Shown: piece by piece, positions 47,093-63,454 of the stretch
Numbering within the stretch: position 1 is the stretch's first letter
Layout of the letters: the number at the start of each line of letters is the position of its first letter
NCBI RefSeq assembly: GCF_000003815.2
Contig: NC_049986.1
Location: forward strand, 3,302,679 to 3,366,678
DNA from: Branchiostoma floridae
Lineage: Eukaryota; Chordata; Leptocardii; Amphioxiformes; Branchiostomatidae
Length of the DNA: 64,000 nt
Direction of reading: 5' to 3'
Notes under the pieces: model-generated
Told to the model about the DNA's origin: nothing
Databases searched by the model: none
Seen by the model: only the letters and a program-made list of their open reading frames with translations
Program-made: the position numbers and the translations under genes

Positions 47093-48402
47093 ATTGAATC
47101 CCGTCACCAATGGCTACACATTTGCATACTTGCTTGGCGAGAAAAGATAAATTGTTTGGCGCATTCCATTATGCGTTTAGGGGACATGGTTCAACGGAGT
47201 CTGAGTATGTGGCTGCAAAGTTGGTGTGTTATAACAGCTATATAGATATCATAAATACCGATACAGTTGCACAAATCCTTGACAAAACAGGGAATCCCTA
47301 CATAATGGTATCTGAAACCTGAAATAAAATGTACGTTTGATGGGTAACCAGGCCCACAATATGAACTTTGACCCCTATTATGTATCCACGTCCTGGTAAT
47401 AGATAAGACAGAAGGACAAAGCTCAAGCTGCCAGAATCGTCGTCCCACTTTACGTGTAGAAACACAGGTAAGACATTAAAGTATTTATGTGTTTTCTAGA
47501 ATGAAGACATTTGACTTAGACCACAATACGTTGATAATTTGTGGGCGTTTCCTAATATAAGCTCCATGCCGAGCATTTCGGCCGATGCGGTACACAAAAA
47601 CGGACTGAAGAAGGATACTTTTTGTTTTTCGTTGACCTAAAAACAAGTAATCTTTAATTTTGTGTGAATGTCTGAGCAAGGAGGTTATTGTGTGTCCAGA
47701 GACACCTGAAAACAGACCACAACCTGATTGTTATGTGCAACAAATAAATGAATAAATAGAGAAATTTTTGTTAACACGACAAAAGTACAACGCCTTTAGT
47801 AAGGTCTATAAAAATTAAAATTTTACACTATTGTGTCTACGGTATAAACATTCGTGGATATATTTGCCTACTTGTACACAGTAAGGGTTATCGCCTCCCA
47901 GATTGTAGTTGAATTTATCTATCTATCAGATAGTAGCAAATTCTTTAGAATTTTTCTTTAGAGCAAGCGGACAGAAATGTACAACAGTTCTCTTAATGCA
48001 AACCAGGTTGTCTAATTCCCCTGGGACGTTTTGTTACAAAACAGAACCTTCCGAACCTGTTTTGTCGGTACGCAAACACCTGCAGGGCAAATTTCGGTAT
48101 TTAGACTGCCTGCCTATTCTTAACAATGGGAATCATGGCAGAAAGATTCTGTCAAAAATCACCTACCTACGAGTTTTAGAACATAAAAAACTCACATTGG
48201 CATGGTTGGCCGGCCTATAATGTGTAATTTGACGACAAAACAAGGGGGAAAAATACGGCATAATTACGTTATACGGGATCATAACATTTTGACCCTTTTT
48301 CACTGCCTGTAAACAACACCAAACACCTCATTTTTAGAACCTACTGCAACCACAAACATTGCTAAAAATCAGTTTCTTCAACACAATAAATAGGTTACAA
48401 CG
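47090..48402. repeat. truncated third copy of ZNF upstream duplicon
   Basis: In plus orientation this follows the ZNF2 upstream block: the GAATCCCGTCACCAATGGCT stretch, the CACAATACGTTGATAATTTG stretch, part of the LINE fragment to about 47960, and then the CAAATTTCGGTATTTA to AATCAGTTTCTTCAACACAA part. The middle is deleted and it ends where the ZNF2 5' leader would begin; no zinc finger follows. Confidence 0.8.
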
Positions 48403-48403
48403 T

Positions 48404-48660
48404 AAGGGGACTTTTGATGAAATGAAAAAAACTTATGGTGATGATGCCCCATCATATGACCTTGTAAAACGCTGGCATCCTGAATTCAAACAAGGTCGGA
48501 AGTCTGTGGAAACAGCTCCCAGACCTGGTCGTCCCTCTTCTGCCATTGATGAGGCATCTGTCGGAGGACCAACCTGGGATGTCCTACAAGAACGGTGTCC
48601 AGAGCTACATCAAATGATGGGAGAAATGCAAAACTCTGGGTGTTTCCTATGAAGAGAAAG
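48404..48660 (+). mobile_element. mariner-type transposase N-terminal fragment
   Basis: The plus frame reads FDEMKKTYGDDAPSYDLVKR, then EFKQGRKSVETAPRPGRPSS. This is the helix-turn-helix DNA-binding part of mariner/Mos1-like transposases (YGDDxPSYxTVxxW, then GRxSxEDxPRxGRPS). The catalytic DDD domain is absent and the frame decays after about 80 residues. It abuts the truncated duplicon exactly where the ZNF leader is lost. Confidence 0.8.
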
Positions 48661-48664
48661 ACTA

Positions 48665-51000
48665 ATAACTGTGCCAAGTTTCATTAATATCCTGCTATGG
48701 GAAATGGGTCAGGGGCATTACTTATTGAATGCCCCTCGTATATACAACACAGTAGAGAATCATATTGTATTGAGCAATTTCTAACTTACATCATTTGTGG
48801 ACTACTCAATGATAATTTTGCTGAAAATGAGATCATGTGTATCGCAACTTCACAATTTTTGCCCTGCAACGTAGAACTAAGTTCCCCTTTTCATGCTAGA
48901 CAATGTGAAGGCCATGTTTCTCACTTCATAAAATTTGATCAAAATAAAAGCATACATGTACAATCACACACTGTCCTTTTTCTTATTAATTTATGTGTAA
49001 CTTTAATATATGGTCACTGCAACTCCTGACTTACAAGAGCATACGTTTCTCAAGATTCACATGATATTGAATACATTCAAGTTGTACATATACAATATAT
49101 GTTGAATATATTTGTTTCACTCACTCTCTGCCATTAGTTTCCATAGTTTGCATCCATATTACAGTCTTATTTGCATACTCGGCACAATTCCCTGGTTCGA
49201 AACCGAGAGTGGATGTTTTTTTTCCTTTTTAAATATTGAAGATAATATATAAATATTCTATTCATTTATTGATATTATATTTTTATATATAATTTTTATT
49301 ATTATTTTAGTATTCATTTCACATATGCAAGGCCTTTGTCTTATGAACAGGACTTCATGAGGACTACCTGAGTATATTGATAGATTTTATAATGAACTTA
49401 TTGTACATTTTAAAATAAAGTTGTAAGCCAAGACCCGCTATTAAACAGCACTCCTTTCCAAAATAACAATTTTTCTTATAGACGCAACAGCACTTGAGTG
49501 ACTTTTTCTAACAGATTTTACTTCAAGAAAAAGACAGGTCACACTCATAAACGTAGACGAAACGCCAGCTTTTTTTAAAAGCACTTGTTTTAATCTTTTG
49601 ACCTGAACATGCTATGGTCTTGATTTCTTGGTGACAGATAGCTTGTGACATGAGGAAGAGGATATATAGGTTTGGGCCCCCTAGCGAACTGCAGGGGCAA
49701 TTTTGTCAGAATCTTCCAGGGAGCATAACGGAACATAGGAATGATGGATTTCTATGATATTTAGCATGTAGGTATTTTTGGCAGAGATGTACATAATGAA
49801 GTGAAAATTATGCAAATTTTGACTTAATTTGCATACTTTATGAGGAAAAAATCTATATTTCCAGCATTTTCCATTATAGGACTTAAATACATGTAACATG
49901 TGAAATTGGTGGCAGGTGGAAGATTATCAGATACCAACTATGCAAATAAGTCCTAGTTTGCATAATTAATGTGAAAGTGTCCTAATTCATCGAAGTGCAT
50001 GTAGTAAATGATTGGATTGTCAACATTGTGACCTGTGTAAGTTATTTAAAGGTGTCCATGACGAAGCATAAATTATGTAGATGTCCAAGTCATTTGCATA
50101 ATCAGAATATTTCATGGAGGTATGAGGTCTCCGAACTCTTATTGTCTCTGTAACCCGCTTGGTTCGTCGGATGATGGTCACATGTGCTGTCTTTTCTCTC
50201 TCTCTCTGTGGTTTTTACAACGAAGCTGAGTCAGATCATATCTCAAGTAGGAGCCAGCTATGTGAATCACATTACCGGCAGTTCGCCCAAGTAAACCGTG
50301 CCATGCCATGCCAAACTACGTCGTAGATGTATGAAGTCTGTATTTTCAGCAAAGTTAAGACATAGATTTGGTTCACATCAGTTACCACTCACCGTTCTAC
50401 AACTTAAATGATTTTGTTTGTGCTATAGAGCAGAGTCGTTTGACTGCCTCTAACTTTCTCCCAAGCAAGGATCCATACACAAGTTTGCTCTCTTTTCTTT
50501 TAACTTCTGGCACTGTCAAAGTCGTCGTACGGTTTTGAGGTCTAAAGATTTTAGCAGGCCAAGAAGACCAAGCCAACTGCTGACAAGGATGTAATACTGC
50601 TTTGTTTTAAAGGTAAACTGTCGAATTTTGTACGACGCAAGCGCGATGGTGATTGTTACAAGAATGCTTTCAATTTACGATCGTACGACGTACGTGAACG
50701 ACCACTAACACCCCTGTCACATTAGCCACGATCTTCGGGCGTATCGATGGAAGATCGGCCATTTTTAAGATCGACAGGGGGTTGCGCGTATTTTGCACCT
50801 GAAAACCGTCCCTGTCACATATAAGCCATACTTTGTACTTTGTGCATTGTTGTGCAATAAAATTGCAATATTATTATTATAAACAAGGCTCGGGCTCTTG
50901 CCGCAGAATCGATTTTCGCCAAATGTGGCAGGGGTATAAAGAACATCTTGCGGCCAAAAGCCGTATTGGAACTAATTTAAAAACTATCTATACCCTGTGT
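48665..51000. other. intergenic, AT-rich repeat inside
   Basis: No gene is seen. The stretch 49690-50130 belongs to the AT-rich interspersed family (GTGAAAATTATGCAAATTTT, the TTTGCATAATTAATG motif). A CT-rich tract lies at 50190-50210. The METTL27-like promoter should be within the last few hundred bases; a GCTATA-type box near 51018 is not convincing. Confidence 0.5.
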
Positions 51001-51028
51001 TTATTGCTGTAGTCACGCTATACACATC

Positions 51029-54988
<3,960 letters not shown>

Positions 54989-55016
<28 letters not shown>

Positions 55017-55248
55017 CGGGCGACATTTCTGTTCAAATATGATCACCTTCGTCTACAAGGTCCTGTAGCAGGCGACATTTCGGCTCAAATGTGATCACCT
55101 TCGTCTACAAGGTCCTGTAGAAGGCGACATTTCGGCTCAAATGTGATCACCTTCGTCTACAAGCACCTGTAGCGGGCGACATTTCGGCTCAAATGTGATC
55201 ACCTTCGTCTACAAGGTCCTGTAGCGGGAGACATTTAGGCTCAAATGT
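54989..55248 (+). repeat. 52-bp tandem repeat across the METTL27 stop codon
   Basis: Five units of exactly 52 bp start GATCACCTTCGTCTWCAAG at 54989, 55041, 55093, 55145 and 55197. The first holds the true C-terminus (ITFVFKVL and TAG); the others repeat it as 3' UTR. AATAAA follows at 55260. Confidence 0.97.
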
Positions 55249-55259
55249 GACTTGCTAAA

Positions 55260-55265
55260 AATAAA
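55260..55265 (+). terminator. AATAAA polyadenylation signal of METTL27-like gene
   Basis: It is a canonical hexamer 12 bp after the tandem repeat and about 245 bp after the stop. It is the first good signal downstream. Confidence 0.6.
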
Positions 55266-55699
55266 AGTTCAATGATTAGATTCATTTTCTAGTCATGCTG
55301 TTTTTTTTTTTACATTTCAACAACATTCTCTGTACTTGACGAGTGTGTTGACTAAATGATTCAATAACGATGTTTGTCCGGCCTTCTGCAATTAGGGCCT
55401 AGCGTAAATATCAATACTACCAGCCGTATAATCACCACCTGGCGAAACACACCAGCTTCGCAGGCAAGCAACGGCGACGGAGACAAGTTCGGTTATATCG
55501 AACGGCCTGTCACACCTAAACCCATTATTTTCGTTGTTTTGCTTAGCTTCGCGTAGCCTACTTTTGCTTAGTTTATTTTATTTTATTTTAGTTTATATAT
55601 CTTGGCTTAGTTTATTTCAGTTTAGTTTATTTCAGTTTAGCTTAGTTAAGTTCAGTCTAGATAAGATTTCTTTATTTCACAAGGATAGACACGTCGCCT

Positions 55700-55910
55700 C
55701 TCGGTGGTTGTCATCAATCATGGCACGAAAACTGGTATTTATGCACGCTTAAATCTAACGTTGTTGTGGACACTGAAATCACAGCGTATTCATAAAGCCT
55801 CTGGTGCCTTTTCTTCGCTTGGCAAGATTTGGAACAACAGTAGTAACATTCTTCTGTCTGATCGACATTCTTACAACTGTTATCCCTCTAGAGATTTTGT
55901 TAGTTTGTAA
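55700..55910 (+). mobile_element. probable LINE reverse-transcriptase fragment
   Basis: The frame contains IHKASGAFSSLGKIWNNSSN, resembling the R-IxKAxxAFxxLxxIWxxxNI block near the end of RTE- or L2-type polymerases. It is short and interrupted. It lies at the edge of the minisatellite-bearing repeat. Confidence 0.5.
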
Positions 55911-56760
55911 ATATGCCGTACCTTCAAATTGAACTAATCTCTGTCGATTTTAGAATTTAGCTGTAATAGAAAATCTATCATGATATTAATGAACGGAATA
56001 TCTGACATATCTTCGATAAAATGCATCATGCCTCAAAAGTACGGTTGGATTGTTTCTCGATCTCAGTGTTGCACATGTATGTACCCTGGTTGACAGAAAT
56101 AATATCGCAGCAAACTGACGTTTTCCTTCAAGGGGCTGCGGTGTGCGGAAACAAGGCAACTCTTGCCTGCACACCTGCCGCGGTACCTTCCCTTCCTAAT
56201 CTCATCAAATGGGCTGACCAATGGGCGAGCGCACACCTGCCGCGGGACCTTCCCTTCCTAATGTCATCAAATGGGCTGACCAATGGGCGAGCGCACACCT
56301 GCCGCGGGACCTTCCCTTCCTAATCTCATCAAATGGGCTGACCAATGGGCGAGCGCACACCTGCCGCGGGACCTTCCCTTCCTAATCTCATCAAATGGGC
56401 TAACCAATGGGCGAGCGCACACCTGCCGCGGGACCTTCCCTTCCTTATTTCATCAAATGGGCTGACCAATGGGCGAGCGCACACCTGCCGCGGGACCTTC
56501 CCTTCCTTATCTCATCAAATGGGCTGACCAATGGGCGAGCGCACACCTGCCGCGGGACCTTCCCTTCCTAATCTCATCAAATGGGCTGACCAATGGGCGA
56601 GCGCACACCTGCCGCGGGACCTTCCCTTCCTAATCTCATCAAATGGGCTAACCAATGGGCGAGCGCACACCTGCCGCGGGACCTTCCCTTCCTTATCTCA
56701 TCAAATGGGCCGACCAATGGGCACACGCCTGGGCACAGGTCATGTCGGGAGATAGCCTGA
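55910..56760. repeat. 62-bp minisatellite (nine copies) with flanking repeat
   Basis: CTGCCGCGGGACCTTCCCTT recurs every 62 bp from 56175 to about 56671. The flank 55905-56160 (GGAATATCTGACATATC, GCACATGTATGTACC, the GCGGTGTGCGGAAACAAGGC stretch) matches the reverse complement of 39175-39440. It is the same element family as 38405-39440, inverted and with a longer array. Confidence 0.9.
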
Positions 56761-56769
56761 TGACACAAC

Positions 56770-57330
56770 TTCGCCTTAAGAACGCATCAGAGATCGGTGA
56801 CCGCGTGCACGGCTCCTTTTCGATGCTTTGTCCTTTTCTTGTTCGTTATTTAAGCCACTTAAGGCTTGCTGAACCAAAACATAACAACATAATATTAATA
56901 ACAAAATAGGAAACTAGATCTAACGACATTTGCTCGGGAGCAAATACAGAATTTTTCCATCTATCTTCATCCCAAGCCGAAATGTATCGGCATTGAATTG
57001 AAAACTACTTAATTCCTTTTCCCAACCCCTACCTATTCACGCATCATGCAAAACCTTCCGCAACATCTCGAGTTATACTGTCCGCAAACACACGAACACA
57101 CACACTCAGCCCGCTGCAGTGCCGACGGAAAGTGCTACACCAACCATTTTATAGAGACACAACATCTTGCCACAAACGAAAATATAACCTTCTTGGCGAA
57201 TTCAATAATTTCCTAATATCACATCATAGTAATAAATTTCATAACCTCTGGAATAGCTATTGCGTCAATGCAATTGGCGTTACGACTGTTTCGTGGGACA
57301 GTATAATTATCTAATGTCAGAAAAGTGGGT
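56770..57330. other. no gene seen
   Basis: No exon, RNA gene or mobile element is recognised. Confidence 0.5.
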
Positions 57331-58046
57331 GTTTTCAGCAGGCAACTACCACATTAACCAATTTAGTGGACACTATATCTTTTGAAAGGTCAGCAGACAA
57401 TGGAGAAAAAATGCTGCCCAAGTAGCATGGTTCAGTGACCAAGTAGGACATGGTTACATAAATGCACCGAAGTGCAAATGTCATTTGTTTTGTCACACGT
57501 TAAGAACCGAATGACTGATTAAGGTCCCGATTTCACGACTTAAATTTCAAAATTTTCATATCATCCCGGCCCTGTTAATAAAAATCGCCACTCGGAGCGA
57601 TCAGTAATCCACCAGGTCTTTAGACACACCTGTAGCTACTTTGGACCAGTCCGTACTCCACGCCTACGGCAGTCTCCAGCTGCAGGTGTTGGGAGATCTG
57701 AACTTTTGACCATCCGTATTTTATATCAACCCGATCTTACCGCAGTTGATATCAGCGAAGTCTGACTAATATTTTCTATCGCGTCCATTTCAGCAAAGTA
57801 TTTATAAGACAGACACATTTTACTTGGTCATATGGTTATAATATGAAAGTTGCACATGAGATATTGCTGCCGATTTGAAAAAATAGATGATAGCTCTGGT
57901 GGTACGAAAATCGTTATTTTGGGTCCTGGCCCATAGATTAAACCTGGGAACCAGTCAGGACATCGCATGGAGGGTGGTCAAACTCCCTTTCATAACCTCC
58001 TTGGTGTGTGGACGAGCCAGGATGAGGCTTGGCACACTCACGAATC

Positions 58047-58258
58047 TATGAGGGTCTGCATGGGGGTTCTCGACACCGATTTATTCTGAGTTAAAAGGAA
58101 CCCCCTACGTATTACGCTAAATAAAGGAGGGCAATTACGCTAAATTTGGACGCCTCGCTACAAATTATGTAGATAAGATGGTTTTCCCTACGAGTTACGT
58201 GAAATAGAAATAGGCTGCCTACGCCTTACCTAAAAGAGCATGCAGACCCCTCACTATA
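58047..58258. mobile_element. 0.2 kb TIR element (GGGTCTGCATG family), second copy
   Basis: GGGTCTGCATGGGGGTTC and GCATGCAGACCCC ends enclose ACGTATTACGCTAAATAAAG-type sequence. It is homologous to 46888-47092. Confidence 0.7.
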
Positions 58259-58503
58259 TCGAATCCCGTCACCAATGGCTACACATTTGCATACTTGCTT
58301 AGCGAGAAAAGATAAATTGAGCCCCCTCCACGTTGTCACCCCACTCCCCCGCCTGCAGACGACCCGAGAAGAACACTCCCCAGACACCAATATCACCGCA
58401 ATCGGGGTGAAAAAACCCTACTAGGTACGTAACATCTTCTTAGCAACTCATTATGACATTGTGACTTGTGTTATATTCGCACTGAATATCTGTTTTTCTC
58501 CGT

Positions 58504-58603
58504 NNNNNNNNNNNNNNNNNNNNNNNNNNNNNNNNNNNNNNNNNNNNNNNNNNNNNNNNNNNNNNNNNNNNNNNNNNNNNNNNNNNNNNNNNNNNNNNNN
58601 NNN
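58504..58603. other. assembly gap (100 N)
   Basis: This is a 100-N placeholder inside the ZNF2 upstream duplicon. Confidence 0.99.
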
Positions 58604-58989
58604 TGTGAGGGGGGTATAACGCCTGGTCCTTTGCTATAACCACCGAATGAAACCAACGAGTGAGCGAAGCCGAGGAACAGGCGGGTCATTAACGTTACTA
58701 TAATATAGCCTACCCGAACAAAGCGACAAATTCAAAGTGGCTTTTATGGGAGAACGATCAGACAAACTTAAGCTCATTTTCACATATTTTGTAGATTCTA
58801 CCCTCCGAAAGTATCTATGTGTTTGTAAGATAAAGAACTCTGACATCGACCACAATACGTTGATAATTTGTAGGCATTTCCTAATATAAACTCCATGGAA
58901 GCATTTAGGACATTTCGTTACACAATAACAAAAATAATAAAGAAGACTATTTCTAGTTTTGTTGACCTAAATACTAGTAATCTTTTGTG

Positions 58990-59400
58990 TGAATGTCTCC
59001 ACAAGGAGAGTATCTTGTACAACTTTTTTCCAGTACAACTAAACAGATATATATGAATATCTACAAGTATGAATAAGGCAACTTATTGGGTCTAGCATAT
59101 CTTTTGCACTATTGGTTCTACGGTATAAACATTCGAGATATATTTGTCTGTTTCTACGCAATAAAGGTTATCGCCTGCCAGAATGTAGTTGAATTTATGC
59201 AACGAACAGAGTGTAGCAAATTATTTTGGAAATGGATGTGAACAGCTTAATGCGTTTATCATTATATTGCAAACAATCCATAACAAAATGACTTTCGTCT
59301 TCGATCCCATTTGGGCAGAATGGACAAAAGCTCTGGTCACGGGTAATTTTAGTATCTTCTGGCCTCTACAGTTAGTTTGTGACTATGGATTCTTATCTTT
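58990..59400 (-). mobile_element. LINE C-terminal fragment in ZNF2 duplicon
   Basis: The minus-strand frame reads CPFCPNGIEDESHFVMDCLQ and YNDKRIKLF, the same fragment as at 45060-45560. The plus-strand open frame 59189-59404 is its shadow. A GAATGAATGAAATG tail-like motif at 59466 lies on the 5' side of the fragment, so it is not this fragment's 3' end. Confidence 0.8.
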
Positions 59401-60923
59401 GTGATTGCTCTACGAAGTTCAAAACTGCGTATATTCGAAATAAATTTTTTGTACGTATAAAGAAATGAATGAATGAAATGTAATATTGTGAAATAAATGA
59501 TACAATGAACCATCTTGCAGATGACACCCAGCTAAAATGGCCTCCACCAGACCGACTAATTACAGGGTACGGATCATTCCGGACTCCTACCCTTATTTCA
59601 CCATGCTGCCCGGGTCAAAGAACCCTAGTAGTACTGTGTCCAAACTCTCCTGGAAATTGAACTCTTCTCCTCACTTAATAGCCGGCGAACTTTAAGGTCA
59701 CACTGACATAATCGCATTGATTTTCGTGTTGCCATGGCAATCGTTCGTTGACAGGCATTTTTGACGAAAATTGCTAACTGTGTTTTTTAACGTTCATTTG
59801 CTATATTACTGCTATTGTCTTACATGGATAAAATTCTATGATATCTAAAACATCTTTTTCTCTGCTCCAACTGGTGTTAAATCTAGTAAGAAGTCTGGGA
59901 GGGAAGTATCATTCGACCCGCTGTCTACAGTGAGCCTGTTATAGTAAGTGATAGCATGCAGGCCTGGTTGATCGGGTCACTTGGTAGGCATGCCAAATGT
60001 CACTATATGGGTCACTACACATAGTAGGTAATACATGTACTCAGGTATATCTTCTTTTTGTCCTGTACATCTATTGTCTAATGCCTACGACTAGTATTCT
60101 ATATGTTTATATTCCGGCTTGTAGTCTACATGTACTGTTCTGCGCTTCATAGATTTTGTCTGGACATTCTTACCATTTTCTCTCTCCATGCAAATCAGGT
60201 TGGCTAATCCTCCTGGGGTGTTTTGTTATCAAACAGAGTCTTCCGAACCTGTTCTATCGGTATGCAAACACCTGCAGGGCAAATTTCGGTATTTACACTG
60301 ACTATTCTTAACAATGGGAATCATTGGTAGAAAGAGGCTGTAAAAAGTCACCTACCTGAGTTTGAGAACATGAAAAACTAACATTAGCATGGTTGTCTGG
60401 CCTCTAAAGTGTACTTCGACGACAGAACAAGGAAAAAATTACGTCATAGTTACGTTATACGGGATCAAAACAAAGATGATGACCTTTTGAACCCTTTCCA
60501 CTGCCTGTAAACAACACCAAACACCTAATGTTTGTAACGTACTGCAACCACAAATATTGCTAAAAATCAGTTTCTTCAAAACAATAAAAAGGTTACAACC
60601 CTTTCCTGTAATATGCACCTCCAAAATCCAAACATATCTCAAAAACATCTCTACAGGCACTTTTGCCAGGTGTACCTAATCATTTTGAAAGTAGGCCATC
60701 TCCGCATCTCCGAAATACCAAAATTTGCCCGTAAACTTACTATTGTCCTGAATGTATTTGCTTCAGTACCTTGCTTATGTTTATCAGAAAAAAATCAAAA
60801 GTCAAAAACATGTCATTGGCAGTTAATATGTAATACAACAGGTATAGTTTTTCAGTCGAAAAGCTAAAACTGTCATCTTGTCGCATCTTGTTAATAAGTT
60901 GGTTCTTTTCTTTAGTCTTTCAG

Positions 60924-62105
60924 GATCTAGAGTTTTACCAACATGGCGACCACAGCCGGATCTCATCTAAAACAAGGGGAGGGAGAGGATGGACAGGATT
61001 CTCCTCGTACCCACACGTGCAGCTATGGTGACAAGGAGTTTCCCATCAAAGGTAGCCTCGATCTTCACCTGCGAACTCACACATGTGAGAAACTATACAC
61101 GTGTGATGACTGCGGGAAACGATTTAGTCAGCAAGGTCATCTGGAGGACCACATGAGCACTCACACCGGTGAGCGACCATACGAGTGTGAATATTGCAAC
61201 AAGTGCTTCAGTCAGTCATCTCATCTGAAGGCTCACGTGCGGACTCACACAGGGGAAAACCCGTACAGGTGTGAGGCATGCTGCAAGCAGTTCAGTAAGC
61301 TTGGTACCCTGAAAATACACATGCGTACTCACACCGGTAAGAGACCATACCAGTGTGATGAATGCGGGAAACGGTATATTCAGCTATGTAATCTGAAAGA
61401 CCACATGAGAACTCACACCGGCGAGAGACCGTACGAGTGTGAATATTGCAACAAGTGCTTCACTCGGTCATCTCATCTGAAGGCTCACGTGCGGACTCAC
61501 ACAGGGGAAAACCCGTACAGGTGTGAGGCATGCTGCAAGCAGTTCAGTGTACTATCTAGTTTAAAGAAACACATGCGGACTCACACAGGTGAGAAACCGT
61601 ACAGGTGTGAGGCATGCAGCAAGCAGTTCAGTGAACTGTTTACTCTAAAGAAACACATGCGGACTCACACAGGTGAGAAACCGTACACATGTGAGGAGTG
61701 CAGCAAGCAGTTCATTGAACTGTCTAGTCTAAAGAAACACATGCGGACTCATACAGGTGAGAAACCGCACATATGTGAGGAGTGCAGCAAGCAGTTCAGT
61801 GACCCGAGTGATCTAAAAGTACACATGCGCACTCACACAGGAGAAAGCCGTACAGATGCGATAAGTGCAGCAAACAGTTCACTCAGTTCGCAAATCTTAA
61901 GAGGCACATACGGATCCACACCGGTGAAAAACTCTACACGTGTGAGGAGCGCGGCAAACAGTTTATTCAGTTCTCGAATCTGAAGAGTCATATGCGGACT
62001 CACACTGGCGAGACACCGTACACGTGTAAGGAGTGTAACAAAAGCTATCGTCATTCACGTAGTCTTCGTGCGCACATGAAAACTCACATCGGTGAAAATC
62101 TGTGA
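60924..62105 (+). CDS. C2H2 zinc-finger gene ZNF2, single-base frameshift
   Basis: The coding exon starts at ATG 60943, 19 bp after a good acceptor (TTAGTCTTTCAG, exon start 60924), so an upstream non-coding exon is likely. MATTAGSHLKQGEGE parallels the start of ZNF1. Thirteen C2H2 fingers follow with HTGEKPY-type linkers. The first lacks its second Cys (CSYGD), and finger 12 has CEER in place of CEEC. The frame breaks at about 61851 (GGAGAAAGCCG where GGAGAAAAGCCG is expected, one A short). Without the shift the fingers run on through [20 protein letters not shown] and CNKSYRHSRSLRAHMKTH to TGA at 62103-62105. With the shift the protein ends at 61983. Fingers 3-5 and 6-8 start with near-identical blocks. 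The role is presumably nuclear DNA binding. Confidence 0.85.
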
Positions 62106-63450
62106 ATAACTGTGTGACGACAACATGTGCATATTCTTACACATTAGAAAAAAATTTACATCTTAAGCTCGATTGATCTATTTTTTATTTGAAAAGGTGG
62201 TCTATGATTTCCCGCTACTTAATTCAGCCGTGTACACACTACATGTCTCCACTGTACAAAAATAACGGGAACTGAATTACAGCATAGTATTTACTATCGT
62301 CATGTCCCGTACTTTTGACTGGAACTAGAAGCGTTGTTAAAAAAAGGACCGTGGAATGTGCTGTAGATTTGGAATAGAGTAGTGCCTTAAATGAGAAAAT
62401 TTTAAAGCAGTTATTAAGGTACCCTCCTCCCCCCCCCCAAGGTTAGTGAATCAGCCTCTGTTCAGATAAAAGTAGAGTCTATATAGGTGATGTATGTAGT
62501 ATTTACCGACATATGTTAGAAGATAAAACTGATGTTTATCTTCCTGCGGGAGGTGTTGTGAGTTTGGAGTAGAGTAGTGCTATATACAGAGAAAAGTACA
62601 GAGAAAAGCAGTTGGTTAGGTATTGCCCCCTAAGGTTAGTGAAGCAGCCCCGGTTTAGCAAGGGAAGAAACTGGGGGAAGGCAGGTCAGATAGAGTCTGA
62701 CAGAGGAGGGAGACTAGAAAACTCTTGGAGAGAAGTGGCAAATAAAAGGATTGTGAACTGCACGTATCGTCTCGACTTCATTCAATCTAATAAACGTATA
62801 ACACGAAAAAGCAGCTAGCCTCCATCGCAGTGTTGGACGACCGTTTGAGGCACTTGACATTGTCACGTAAAAAAAAGATTAAAAAATCGCGGTGGCCCAA
62901 ATCAGGCTATCAAAGGTGTCCTCGTAATCCTCACGAGTTGTTCAATCTGCCTTGTGAATCTCAAGCGATGGTCTTTTACGAGAAAGTATATATTTGATGT
63001 CAAAGTTGACCGATTTTCGACAGCTTTTTCCTATGGTTTCGCCATTGTTTTCAAGCCGAAATACGCACCGTATGGGGGTTTCGGGGTGTCCGCTTAGTGG
63101 GCGAGGTTCGTCTGTTTCCGGGTCACGCTATACCGTTGCGGCAGTCACTCGGGACCTCACTCGGTAGTGTACACAAGTACTTTTGATGGTGCTGTCAGCG
63201 TTTTATCATGTTACGAAGTTACCCTTGAAATCTTGAAAAACGGCTCAGGCCGAATGATGTATCAAGGTTAAATAAAGGTTGAAAAAAAAAGTCTTTTAAG
63301 TATAAGACAGCAATCTGTAAGGTGTTATTCCAATAGGTTGCCTCGTGGGTAAAGTGAACTGTAGGTAACGTTACCCCACGAAGGCTTTGCATCTGACTGT
63401 TAACTGTTGAAGATATTAGATACATTGCTCGCGCCTGACTGAGGCATCAA
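62106..63450. other. no gene seen
   Basis: The ZNF2 3' flank includes two related segments (about 62340-62460 and 62560-62660) sharing GGAGTAGAGTAGTGC-like and CCCCCCAAGGTTAGTGAA-like phrases. No exon or RNA gene is recognised. Confidence 0.5.
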
Positions 63451-63454
63451 CTAA

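Larger units (their letters stand above)
57330..60924. repeat. ZNF2 upstream duplicon
   Basis: This is the plus-strand partner of 46890-42166. The first block (57340-57770) is very close to its partner, sharing GAAAGGTCAGCAGACAATGG, the CAAGTAGGACATGGTTACAT stretch and the CAGTCTCCAGCTGCAGGTGT stretch. It holds a small TIR element (58047-58258), a 100-N gap (58504-58603), the LINE fragment, and the empty insertion site at 59881-59886. It ends at the ZNF2 leader. Confidence 0.85.

Noticed and set aside
49150-49225. tRNA-like GGTTCGAAACC followed by a T-run
   Set aside because: No A-box at the right distance and no cloverleaf pairing could be made.
56021-56755. Proline/leucine-rich open frames in the 62-bp minisatellite (and at 38809-39356)
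   Set aside because: All three frames are open because the unit lacks stops. No splice context or domain is present.
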